Of a DNA stretch of 64,000 nt, positions 26,801 through 37,300 are shown piece after piece (the stretch's first letter is position 1; every line of letters begins with the position of its first letter). Source of the stretch: Manihot esculenta (Eukaryota > Streptophyta > Magnoliopsida > Malpighiales > Euphorbiaceae); NCBI RefSeq assembly GCF_001659605.2, contig NC_035161.2, positions 37,529,956 through 37,593,955 on the forward strand, given 5' to 3'. Below the pieces are notes generated by a model. The model was not told the origin of the DNA. It saw nothing but the letters and a program-made list of their open reading frames with translations, and searched no databases. The translations under genes were made by a program, and so were the position numbers.

Positions 26801-27493
26801 TGTATTATCTGTTTATATTTTTATTAGGATCAATTGAATAATTTTTTTATGGAGATCAAAAGTTAAATTCTCATTAATTAAATAAATATTCATGGAGATT
26901 GAAAGTTGAATTTTTTAAATTAATTAATAAATATTTTTATAAAATTAAGAAATTAACCATTAAATTTTATTTTATTTTATTTTACTTGCATTTTTATAAG
27001 TCTCTCTAATTTTTATTCGCCGTGGGCCGAATCATAGCACAAACCTTTATCACATTATTCAGATCTTATGGAACGTCCAAGACCTAACCCACTACTCAAT
27101 TTTAATAAATCATGGTTATGTTATTGTTTTGCTTTTTGTTGAAATTTTGGGTGACATTGGCTAAATTACAGAAAATAATCCGCAAGTTCATCGGCAAAAA
27201 TGGATGATTCCACCTTATTTGACGAGTTTTAATAATAATTAATGATTTTGAAACGAAAAAAATCAATTTAATCAAGAAAACAGAGGAGCACATAATTTTT
27301 TTTACCTTATTTGATGCTCTAATTATATCATTTTATTTTGAGTCTTTTAATAATTTATAAAAAATAATTATATATTTACTAAATGAAGGAAATACTAATA
27401 GTGTTTTTTTTTCTTTTTTATAATATAAAAATATGAGAATTTACATATTTTATCTTTAATTACTGTATAATTGTATTAGTTTATTTTAATAAA

Positions 27494-27509
27494 TATATTA
27501 TTAACTTCT
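27494..27509. repeat. Target-site duplication of the LINE, poly(A) side
   Basis: TATATTATTAACTTCT here is repeated exactly at 30771-30786, bracketing the LINE. It directly abuts the poly(T) (sense-strand poly(A)) tract. Confidence 0.92.
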
Positions 27510-27539
27510 TTTTTTTTTTTGAATCAAGAAATACTTTAT

Positions 27540-28118
27540 TTATCTTGTAGAATAATAATCCAAGAGACAATCAGGAATGTCAATCCAAATCTTGAATCTA
27601 CCATGATGAATAGACTCTCTAGCTAATAAATGGGCGGCTCTATTTTCTGAACGCCGTACCCAACAAACATGAATATTACCCTGAGACCGCATAACATCTT
27701 TGCAATCAGAAATAACTAATCCAAACTCTGAAAAGTCATCCAGAGGAGAGCGAATAGCTAAGGCTAAGGATTGGTTATCCGTAAAAATACAACCCGCCTG
27801 AAGAAAACAATCTCTAGCATAAGATAAACATTGACGCAAGGCCAAAGCTTCAGCAATAACAGGTTGCCCACCCCCCTCATAGAAACCCGAAATTGCAATG
27901 GAAAAGAAGCCTTCCAAGTCCTCAAATACTGCTGCAAAACCGAACAAATCAGCACTAGCAAAGACTGCACAATCAATGAATGCAATCCAATCAACTTCAA
28001 GAATGGTAGCCTCAACCAATGGGAGCACACGAGGAACAGATGGGTGGGATAACGACCTTGGTCGAGACACAAGTGAAGCCACATAATCATTAAAATAAGA
28101 ACTAGCAGCATGATGAAT
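27540..28118 (-). pseudogene. LINE RNase H domain, cut off from RT by one in-frame stop
   Basis: This is in the same frame as the RT and directly downstream of the single TAG. It encodes about 190 residues of plant LINE-type RNase H (RVT_3): an early Asp in WIAFIDCAVFA, Glu in VIAEALALRQCL, Asp in FTDNQSLALA, and a C-terminal SENRAAHLLARES. The frame ends in TAA at 27540-27542. A single nonsense mutation, or an unusual readthrough, separates it from the RT. No independent ATG start of note is present. Confidence 0.88.
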
Positions 28119-30761
28119 CTAACTGGGTGACAAAACTTTATTGACCCACAATCTTTCATTCCTGGCATGCCATAACTTCCATGCATGTATAGCCATACGT
28201 GCAGTCCTTTCTCTGCCAAAAGTATTATAAATATGAATAAAGAAATCCATGAATATAGAAAAATCAACAGCAGTAGAAAAACCAGCAAGTCTCCATAACT
28301 CAACAGCCATTGGACAATGCAAAAAAACATGTGAAATAGATTCATCATGATCACAAAAAAGACATGCAGCAGGTACATGTATCCCACGCCTCAAAAGAAT
28401 ATCCCGAGTAGGAAGCACTCCACGACAAGTACGCCAAAGAAAATCCCGAACTTTGGGAGGAACATCAAGAGACCAAAGACGATTCCACCCATCATTATAA
28501 CCCAGCACACCAGTCCTACCCGACAATTCTAAGGCACAAAAATAGGCAGATTTAACTGAGTACACACCCTTCTTATGCAAGTGCCAAATTAATTTATCCG
28601 GTTTTGGGAATAGAGGCAATGGAATAGTAAGAATAGCTCTCATATCAGCAACACTAAAAATATTAATTAGCTTCTCTACATCCCAACACAGCTCACCTTC
28701 AACAAACAAATCACATACTCTCATGGCTTCAGGAACAAACATCGCCTCATCTAAAGGCATAAAACCAATATCCCGAGGAATCCAAGGGCAATTAACAACA
28801 AAAACCTGCTTACCATCACCAATTCGCCACCTTACCCCACGTTGCAACATTTGTTGAGAAGACAAAATACTCTTCCAAACGAAGCTATAGTTAGAACCTA
28901 ACCGAGCTGACAAAAAATCCCCATTCGGAAAATATTTAGCTTTGAGCACTCTATATAGAAGAGAATTGGTGTCAACCAACAAACGCCAACCTTGCTTTCC
29001 CAATAAGGCAGTATTAAAACTAGCCAAATCCCGAAAGCCCATCCCACCTTCCGATTTACGGCCGCACATTCGATCCCATGAGAGCCAATTCATCCCTCTC
29101 CCATCCTCACGACAACCACCCCACCAAAATTTATTCATCATGACCTGTAGCTGTCGACAAGTGGAAACAGGTAATAAAAAAACATTCATGCAATATGTTG
29201 GAATGGCCTGTAATACATATTTAATTAATACTTCTCTGCCTGCACGAGAAAGAAAACGATTACTCCAACTACTAATACGTTTCCAAATGCGATCCCTCAA
29301 GAAAGAGAAAATTTGCTTTTTACTACGGCCAATAAGAGATGGTAACCCCAAATAATTACCGCTACCCAAAGGAAGATGAACATCAAGTATACCAGAGATG
29401 GTCAACCGGTTTTCCTCAGACACACACGGACTAAACATGATACCAGATTTATCAAAATTTACAGCCTGACCTGAAGCCTTCTCATAAACACCAAGAATTT
29501 GCTTAATCCGTATAGCTTCCTCCACTGTACCATCAAAAAATAGTAAGGAGTCATCTGCAAAGAAAAGGTGAGAAACCCGGGGGCAACCAACTTTCGCGCA
29601 ACACCCATGCAAAAGGCCCCTATTTTCACTATCCTGAATCAACAAAGACAGTCCTTCAGCAACAATTAAGAATAAATAGGGAGAAATGGGATCCCCCTGC
29701 CGGAGACCCCGACTTGGAACCACAGGACCAATCTCTGCTCCGTTAACAGCAAGGTAGTAGCTCATGTTTGAAAAACACATACGCATCCATCCAACCCAAG
29801 TATCAGAAAAGCCCAATGCAGATAACATCGCAAACAAATATGACCATTCAACTCTATCACAGGCCTTAGCAATATCAATTTTCAGAGCACACGACCCCAC
29901 ACTACCTCTATTTTGTAATTTCAAACCATGCATGGTCTCAAAAGCAACAATAAAATTATCCGTAATTAGTCTCCCAGGAATGAAAGCAGACTGATTTGGT
30001 GAAATAATTTTATGCAGGACCCTCTTCAATCTATTGGCTAAGGCCTTAGACAAGATCTTATAAATCACATTACAGAGAGCAATAGGCCTAAAATCCTTCA
30101 CATCAACAAGATTCACACATTTCGGAATAAGAACAATTAAAGCACTGGAGATTTCAGAAGGGATAGTACCTTTTGCAAGCCACAACCGACAAATATTGCA
30201 AACATCCACCCCAATAATTGGCCAATATTTCTGGAAAAAAGCCGGATTAAGACCATCCAACCCAGGAGCTTTATTCGGGTCCATTTGAAAGAGCGCTGAA
30301 CGAAATTCTTCATCTGTAAAATCTGCCAATAACTCAACATTATCTTCGACCCCAATTCTAGGCTGAACCAGAGGGAGAAGCTCCGCAAAATCAGTAGGCG
30401 AATTGGAAAATAAACCCGAAAAATATTGCAAAAATGCATCCTGAATAGTACCCACATCTGAAGATAATGAACCATCCGATGTCACAATTTGCTGAATCCG
30501 ATTACATCTGCGCCGAGCTTTGATACTATTATGGAAATATTTTGAGTTCCTATCCCCATGTCGAAACCAGAACTTTTTTGCTTGTTGGCGTAGTCTAATA
30601 TCCTCCTCTGCCAAAATTTGATTCCAAACATCCTTCAGTTGCCGCACTTCCCTTGTATCAAGCGATTCAGAACACTCTCCCAATCTCTTCTTAATTCGTT
30701 CTTTTTGAAGCCAACGCATGCAGTTTCTATTCTTCCCCCAATACTGAACACGCTTCCCCAT
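28119..30761 (-). CDS. LINE reverse transcriptase with zinc-knuckle region (5'-truncated ORF2)
   Basis: An 880-residue open frame. The RT fingers and palm show NKAPGLDGLNPAFF, FRPIALCNVIYKILSK, NQSAFIPGRLI, RGLRQGDPISPYLF and the catalytic FADD (encoded at 29550-29561). The position usually reading DISKAYDRVEW here reads DIAKACDRVEW. The C-terminal part has the plant LINE zf-RVT signature with CLFCDHDE..HVFLHC. The frame ends at a TAG (28119-28121) and continues open in the same frame into the RNase H. The start methionine at 30761 is simply the first in the truncated copy; the natural protein began further upstream with an endonuclease domain. Confidence 0.93.
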   Translation of the reverse strand: MGKRVQYWGKNRNCMRWLQKERIKKRLGECSESLDTREVRQLKDVWNQILAEEDIRLRQQAKKFWFRHGDRNSKYFHNSIKARRRCNRIQQIVTSDGSLSSDVGTIQDAFLQYFSGLFSNSPTDFAELLPLVQPRIGVEDNVELLADFTDEEFRSALFQMDPNKAPGLDGLNPAFFQKYWPIIGVDVCNICRLWLAKGTIPSEISSALIVLIPKCVNLVDVKDFRPIALCNVIYKILSKALANRLKRVLHKIISPNQSAFIPGRLITDNFIVAFETMHGLKLQNRGSVGSCALKIDIAKACDRVEWSYLFAMLSALGFSDTWVGWMRMCFSNMSYYLAVNGAEIGPVVPSRGLRQGDPISPYLFLIVAEGLSLLIQDSENRGLLHGCCAKVGCPRVSHLFFADDSLLFFDGTVEEAIRIKQILGVYEKASGQAVNFDKSGIMFSPCVSEENRLTISGILDVHLPLGSGNYLGLPSLIGRSKKQIFSFLRDRIWKRISSWSNRFLSRAGREVLIKYVLQAIPTYCMNVFLLPVSTCRQLQVMMNKFWWGGCREDGRGMNWLSWDRMCGRKSEGGMGFRDLASFNTALLGKQGWRLLVDTNSLLYRVLKAKYFPNGDFLSARLGSNYSFVWKSILSSQQMLQRGVRWRIGDGKQVFVVNCPWIPRDIGFMPLDEAMFVPEAMRVCDLFVEGELCWDVEKLINIFSVADMRAILTIPLPLFPKPDKLIWHLHKKGVYSVKSAYFCALELSGRTGVLGYNDGWNRLWSLDVPPKVRDFLWRTCRGVLPTRDILLRRGIHVPAACLFCDHDESISHVFLHCPMAVELWRLAGFSTAVDFSIFMDFFIHIYNTFGRERTARMAIHAWKLWHARNERLWVNKVLSPS

Positions 30762-30770
30762 CCTGAATAG

Positions 30771-30786
30771 TATATTATTAACTTCT
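30771..30786. repeat. Target-site duplication of the LINE, 5' side
   Basis: An exact 16-base match to 27494-27509. It marks the truncated 5' junction of the LINE. Confidence 0.92.
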
Positions 30787-31500
30787 ATAATTAATTATAT
30801 GATTTGCCAAATTGCCCTTACGAGACAGTACCGCAGCTTCTTTCTTCGTAATATAAAAAAAATATATGAGAATTTATTATATTATTTATAATTTTTTTAA
30901 AAAATAAAAATTAAAAATTAAAAAAATAGAATATGATACATCTTAAATTTATTTGGATCGAATACATTTATACATCATATTTAATTCAAATGTACTTATC
31001 ATCAAATTAAACTCTAGCATTTATCATTAAATTTTTAATTTAAATGTGTTTATAATTAAATTAAATCCGTACATGTTATTATATTATTTGTTAAATATTA
31101 ATAATAATAATAATAAAAATAAAGGAAGAAGCTGCTGTCTGCAGCCTTTTTTAAAATAAATTAATACTATAAATACACAATTATCAATTAATTAAAAATA
31201 AAATATGTATAAAAGAGACAAAATAGATATGGTAACTGTTAACTTTGAAATTTGCTACAAATTAGAGCAATTCTTTTTTAAATAAAAATAAAAATAAATG
31301 ATTTTATTAAAACTATGAACATAAAATAGAAATGGAAAAATAGAAATTATGAAGTGGGAAAATGGATGTAATTAATGAGAAGATAAGGGACAGCTATACA
31401 AAAGGAAGGAATTTCGAAATCCAAAATCTGCCATTTTCCCACTCAAATTAAACCGCCCCTTTTTGCTTTCAGTTTCAAATCCCGCCTGCATAAATTTGTC
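30787..31500. other. Intergenic / distal H2A.Z upstream region
   Basis: AT-rich sequence between the LINE and the H2A.Z promoter. No gene is seen. Confidence 0.6.
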
Positions 31501-31504
31501 AATA

Positions 31505-31513
31505 AAACCCTAA
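31505..31513 (+). promoter_or_regulatory. Telo-box in the H2A.Z promoter
   Basis: AAACCCTAA, the plant telo-box common in promoters of histone, ribosomal-protein and cell-cycle genes, lies about 370 bases upstream of the ATG and close to the likely transcription start. A GC-rich AAATCCCGCC (near an E2F-like site) lies about 25 bases further upstream. The pairing fits S-phase or proliferating-cell expression. Confidence 0.55.
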
Positions 31514-31877
31514 ATATAAAATTCACCCATCATTTTAAATCTTTAGCACCCAAATTCTTCCTCCTCTCTGCTTCAACTCTAAGGTCTCCCTCTCTCTCCC
31601 TATTACTGTTTGGTTGAAGTATGAATCTTTCTGTGGCAGTGAAATTTTCTTTTTCTTTTTTTGAAATTTTCTATAATATCAAACAGATCTAAGATTTTCT
31701 TGAGGTTGAACGCACGTGTATATATGTGAAATATAGAAGTTTTGCGCCGAGATGGGGCTTTCATTTCTGGCGGCCCTCACTTTCTATATAATTTCCATTT
31801 ACACTTTGCTCTTAGTTTTTTCAAGAATTTGAACACTTGCTTTACCTTTTGAATTTTGGGAAATAAACAGGTGAAAG

Positions 31878-33648
31878 ATGGCTGGAAAAGGAGGGAAGGG
31901 GCTTTTGGCAGCTAAAACCACTGCCTCTAGTAAGGACAAAGACAAGGATAAGAAGAGGCCTATTTCCCGGTCTTCTCGTGCCGGTATTCAGGTAAATTTC
32001 ACCGACACTGTAGCCTTTTGTTTGAAGAATGTTATGTAGTTTGTAGAAAAATACCTCTTAACTGGGTTCACATATGGTAGCATCTTCTTTTGATAGACAT
32101 TTGATGGATCTATTGTTTTGGCATTTAATAAATTTGTTGATGTAACCAAATTTTCACAGTTTCCTAGTTTATTGTGGGAAGAGCATGCTTTTCACTTACA
32201 GCAAAAGCGTTGGCCAATTAAACGCAGTTGCATATGGTTGCAATTGATTAAGGCTTAAACAGTCTTGTTTTTGGCTGGTTATGTTTGGGGGTATGCGGTA
32301 TATTTGAGATTGATTTTCTGTTCATTACACGAACATGATGTGTCTAGCCTATATATATCCGTAGCATGAAACTATCAGATAGGTCGGTCTCTTTTCCAGT
32401 GTACCTATCTCTATTTGAAAGTTCATATACACTGCTCCTTTTGTCTTTCTTTGTCCTTTACATCCTAGCAACAAATGCTCGGAATTCTAGTTAAACCTGG
32501 AAGTCCTATTAAGGGAAGTGGAAGAGCTGTCACCCATTTTGTTTCTCTTTCAATGGCCAAAGGAAAATGAAAATAATGTGAAGTATAGTAGTACTCTGAG
32601 TTCGAGCCTTCAGTAAAAAAGCCTATAGTTATAGGCTCTTTTTTAATTTTTAGGAATAAAATTAAAATTTTATTATTTATAAAAGCAATTTTCCTTGCAA
32701 TATTTTCTTTTTACATAATGTAAAAAGAGTTATTTTCATTTAACGTCAGAATATTCTAGTTTCAATGTAATATTTTCTTTGCTTTCATCCAACTGAACTG
32801 TTAGTTTGGATGAATCTAAATGGAAAATTTATTTTATAATAGGCGCTTGGTAAATATAAAGTCTTTTTGGGGCTCTAAAATTCATGGTCACGTCTTTAAG
32901 ATTTTCAAGGTTTGAGTTAATGTTTACCATTATGGTATAAGTTAATATAAATTTTTGTTAATACAATCTTTTTCCATTTTTCTTTTTTTAACAGTTCTAT
33001 AATGATATAAATTTGCATAGAGTTATATTTGGGGCTACTCAAATGAAGAAGGTTAGGCGCGATTAGAGTTGTCGAATAGAATTCCAGAGTTGTACTTGTA
33101 TTTCCCGTGTTACTGGTTTGGAGGTCAAATAGGGAAGTTTATCAGACCCCATAAACAATGGGGTTTGAGTTTTAGAGGGCAAAAAAGAATTTTGCAAAAA
33201 AATTTGTTTGAAATAACCAAGGCAGGCCAATTGCGTGAAATTTGTCTACATGGCTTATGTTCAAGTTTTCTCGGTAATGCAACGCTATGCATGCATTTGA
33301 TACATGCCTCATGTTTTTTTTTTCTTTTTTTTTTCTCATGAATGTTCTTAGTTTCCTGTTGGTCGGATTCATCGGCATCTGAAGCAACGGGCATCTGCAA
33401 ATGGGCGCGTTGGGGCTACTGCTGCCGTCTATTTGGCTTCTATTCTTGAGTATCTGACTGCAGAGGTTCTTGAGCTGGCTGGAAATGCAAGCAAGGATCT
33501 GAAGGTGAAAAGGATCACACCAAGGCATCTCCAGTTGGCAATTAGAGGTGATGAAGAACTTGACACCCTCATCAAGGGAACCATTGCTGGTGGTGGAGTA
33601 ATTCCTCACATCCACAAATCTCTAATCAACAAAGCAACTAAAGATTGA
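31878..33648 (+). CDS. Histone H2A.Z variant
   Basis: Coding exons 31878-31991 and 33352-33648 give 136 residues. The first exon encodes the lysine-rich tail up to SRSSRAGIQ. The second encodes the fold from [13 protein letters not shown] to the C-terminus. H2A.Z diagnostics are present: the tail [28 protein letters not shown] docking and acidic-patch region, and a short [10 protein letters not shown] end without an SQEF motif (so not H2A.X). H2A.Z is deposited by SWR1 at transcription starts and controls inducible gene expression. AG just before GTGAAAGATGG suggests an additional leader intron ending at 31870. The 1.36-kb intron contains only short chance frames. It is the probable orthologue of Arabidopsis HTA8/HTA11. 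Confidence 0.97.
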
Positions 33649-34079
33649 ATTTAGGTCTTTGTAACTGAACGATTATCTGTTTTATGTGACTACCTTTTTT
33701 AGGATAATGTAGGTTTAGTATTTGTTGGTCCTTGTCTAGTACATCTTGTTAAGTACATATAATATTATGACATCTAGGGTTTTGCCATCAAATTGTTATG
33801 TTTATTGACAGTAGGATGCTTATTGTTGGATTGCTAAATTAAATTTCTTAGCTTCTCTTGATTAATACTACATTAATACTCTAAGGCTGTGGCAGTGCTT
33901 ATACCTTCTACAAGGTCTCGGATCAAAAAAAGAAAAATGGGAAATAAAATATTTCATGAAAAAAGCAAAATTTGAAAATAATTCAGTATTTGATGATGCT
34001 GAAGTTTAAATGAAAAATACAATATTTGAGTTTGGAATCTGAAATTCTAAATTTAGGAATGTAAACGGGTAGTTACCCA

Positions 34080-34300
34080 TTAAAATTAAACTATATTTAA
34101 ACTCAATTAATATTAGTAATATTTGAATATATTTGAATTCAATTAAAAATTAATTTAAATTATTTAAATTTATTCTAAATTTTAACCTCTTTTAGTTTTA
34201 TATATTTTAATTAATAATTTATATAAAAATATATTTTTCATTAATAATTTTTATTTAAAAAATTTAATATTTCTAAAAAATATTTAAATTTTAATTTTTT
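34080..34300 (-). repeat. Dispersed AT-rich repeat, copy 3 (inverted)
   Basis: The reverse complement matches copy 2 at 26.56-26.80 kb over the core TTATATAAATTATTAATTAA and flanking TTTAAATAAAA and AATTTAAATTAATT blocks. Copy 1 near 2.5-2.7 kb is more diverged. Confidence 0.5.
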
Positions 34301-37300
34301 AAATGAAAAAATGTATAAAAAATATATAAATATTATTATAAATATATATATTTTTATTAAATTAATTGTTTATATAAAAATCACATTAAAAAGGCATCTG
34401 AAAGTTTACAAGCGGTAGTAGCACTATTAAAATATACGTAAAAAAGTCGTTTTTTCTGTCACAAGCTTGCATTGGTTTCTGCGTCAGAAGCTTGAATAGC
34501 ATGAAATCACTCTTTAACTATAATTAATTAAGAAAAGCGCATCTTCATCTGATGTATTTTGCATGTAAAATTTACTCCTTGTATATTTAATTAATATAAA
34601 TCAAATTTAAATAATAATGTCCCCTAGCTAATTAAAGAGAAAGGAAAAAAGTGCATGTCCAAGTCAAAAGAAGAAAATCTGATGCTAAAATCTTTATCTA
34701 TGTTCTTTAATATAATAATAAAAAAAATTAATCAAGCATAATTAAACTTAAGCTGTAATATTTTGAGGGATGAAAATGAGCTCATGTTAAGTGGAATGTA
34801 TGATGTCATGTTAGTCGTGTTTCAGGATGAAAGGAATATACCTTGTAACACACTTGAATGGAATAGGTACTTTATAGGTTTTATTTTTGATTCCATTAAG
34901 AATCAAGCACAGTGATCCTATCATGCAAACAATGTTGTCCAAATCTAAATATCTAATGATACCGACAAATGTAGCATCTTCAGGCCCAACAAGGAAGGAA
35001 TTGATGTATACATGCATTTAGACCTGCTGTCTCTCTGCAAGAAGTAAAAATTATGTATTAATACAAACTTAGGATATTCTTCTTTTTCTTTTTTTTCTCT
35101 TGCTCTCTCTAATACCAAAGATGGAAGCAAAATTTCTTTTTCATCGCTGCTTCTGCCGAGGCATCTTCCCAATTTCATCACTTGCCCGTTCTTGCAGTGA
35201 TCACTAGGCCACCGGAGAAGCAGATAGTAATATAACGATAACTGGTTCGATCAACTAGCCATAAACCATCTTTCTCGGAGTGTTCAAGCTGCAACAGGTC
35301 ATTAGTTTCTTTCGTTAGTAACAAACGAGAACTGTTTCTGACTTCACTTAATTTGTGTGTGTGTGTAATTTTGCAGGTAAAGCAAACTACAGGCACGGAG
35401 TGAAATGCTGCAGAAAACTTAAAGGTATATAAAGGAAGGACAGTTTAGATGAGAATCTTCTATTAGCATCTGATTGCCAGATATCATTTCTCTGTTTTAA
35501 TAGAAATACCTTTCATAAATATCTTTCACCAAAAAATCATAAGAAATGCCACTCAATGCTTCTGCAATTCAAGGATTACATCCACATTGTAACAGTCTGA
35601 TCTATCCAAATAATTTTTTAACTCACCTTTCACTTAACCCAAAATAATTAACTTAAGTTACTTAATAATAAACCCATCAATTTTCCTATAATATAGGACA
35701 CTAGACATGCTAAGGAAGAATCAATTGAGGGTTCTGAAATTTACAGGTGAGCAACTAAGCATACCTTAAAACATTGCAGTAATTTTTCATTGCCAGTCAC
35801 ATAAAAGGTAACAATGGCTGTGTAGGTTGTCTTTTTCCCTTTTGTTTAATGTGTTAATGTTCCCTTTTTTTTTTTTTTCCTTTTTATCCTCTACTATAGT
35901 TCCCTGGCTATGACTTCAATAAATTTTAATGCATTTTGAAGGTTTAAAGATGTTAACACCATGAAAATAATAATAATAATAATAATAATAATAAACAACT
36001 TATAATTAAGATCTGAAAATAAACCGCAAAAATTATAAAAAAAAGGTTAAAATTCTTCAGTTCCAGTTCATATTTTGGAACAGAAACTGTTTGGTAATAA
36101 GCTCTAGATATAGAGAACCAATACTCCAGAGTTTTCTTCTCAAGCTTTGATGAGGCTTGGGCTACAATGATACTCCTCTAATTCTTAATCAAGGCCAATA
36201 ACCATCTTCTTAATGAAAAGCGCTTTGACTGAAGCTCTAGCATTGTGTGTGTAGGATTCAAAATCAGCATGGTGGACCAATATGTCTCCCACCTTCTCTG
36301 TGTGCCGTCAAGTGACCAAACTTGGACTCTTCTGCTGTCTTTTCCATCTTGCTGATAGAGTGCGACTGATTATTCCAATCTACATCTACCCATTAAAAAG
36401 AAAATTAAGCTGAAAGTGGTGCCCTTCCCAACACCAATAATCTCTTGACGTATAGAGGCCTTTGAATGTGAGACTTAGTAGAGACACAAGGCACGTCTGG
36501 GGCCTAGAATTGTGACCAAGCTAATTCCTAAGACCATGTTTGGATCTCAGAAAACATACAGAAGCTGAAGTATGCCCCTACATATGGACTCGGAAAGATC
36601 TCAACTAAACAATTAGAAAATTAGAATAGCATGAAATGAAGAATGCAAAGAAAGAAACGAGAAACGAATTACCATTCACCGGCAGCCTTCCAGCAGCGGA
36701 GAAGCAGCAATACCGAGTCCCAAATAAGTGTTGAGTTTGGAAGAGAAACATTCCATTCCAAACATGGTGTTGGAGTCCATCCGATCAGAAATTCATCTGA
36801 ATCAAAGTCCGGCTGGGCCTTCTTGTGGATCCGAGAATTGTACAAGCATGGGCTGTGGTTTCCATGAGCTTAACAGGTCCTCATGTGCGTTTCAAAACCC
36901 AAAGCCTCCTCCGTCCTCATCATTATTAATGAGTGCATAATGAGGTCCCAATACAGGAGACAACGACCACCATCCACGACAAGGATGGCATACCAACACC
37001 ATTCAATATTAAAATTTCGAAAAGGGGGGGGCTTTTTTTGCCCCTTATCTCCCCTGCAAAGCAAATGAGATGACAAAATCTATCAATTATTTGGCAGCGG
37101 CGTGTGGCCATGCCAGTGCACCATCTACATCTCTCAAAGCGCACAGATTGCAGAGATAAGCCTGTGTGCGTCTGGGGTGACAAGGACCACAACTTATCCC
37201 TTGTTTGATAAATTCCTGATTTTTGCTTCTTAGAGATTTCTGCGTATGGAAGCGGCAAAATGAGTAATGGGAATCAATCAAGTATAAGCTGTTGTAAGCA

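Larger units (their letters stand above)
20460..27490. other. AT-rich intergenic region, 7 kb
   Basis: No gene was found. It holds the DUF506 upstream region (20.5-21.8 kb) with a G-box pair, a second copy of the inverted-repeat element (22.8-23.4 kb), long stretches of almost pure A/T (24.1-25.7 kb), a less AT-rich patch at 25.8-26.2 kb, and a dispersed AT-rich repeat copy (26.56-26.80 kb). Confidence 0.65.
27510..30770 (-). mobile_element. 5'-truncated LINE (non-LTR retrotransposon)
   Basis: The minus-strand element is bounded by a perfect 16-bp target-site duplication and ends in a sense-strand poly(A) tail (T run just right of 27509). It keeps the reverse transcriptase, zinc-finger and RNase H regions but has lost ORF1 and the apurinic-like endonuclease, the usual result of incomplete reverse transcription. 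The 3' untranslated stretch after the last stop (27540-27542) is only about 20 bases before the A tail. The near-intact frame and exact duplication point to a recent insertion. It lies between the DUF506 and H2A.Z genes, with its 5' end about 1.1 kb upstream of the H2A.Z ATG and in opposite orientation. Confidence 0.95.

Noticed and set aside
27764..28387. 207-codon minus-strand frame inside the LINE
   Set aside because: It is a shadow of the RT/RNase H reading frame in another phase; hydrophobic low-complexity residues arise from the shifted codons.
36643..37281. Several overlapping 60-110 codon frames on both strands
   Set aside because: No splice-consistent model, no recognisable domain and no preferred strand. 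They look like chance frames in a less AT-rich stretch.
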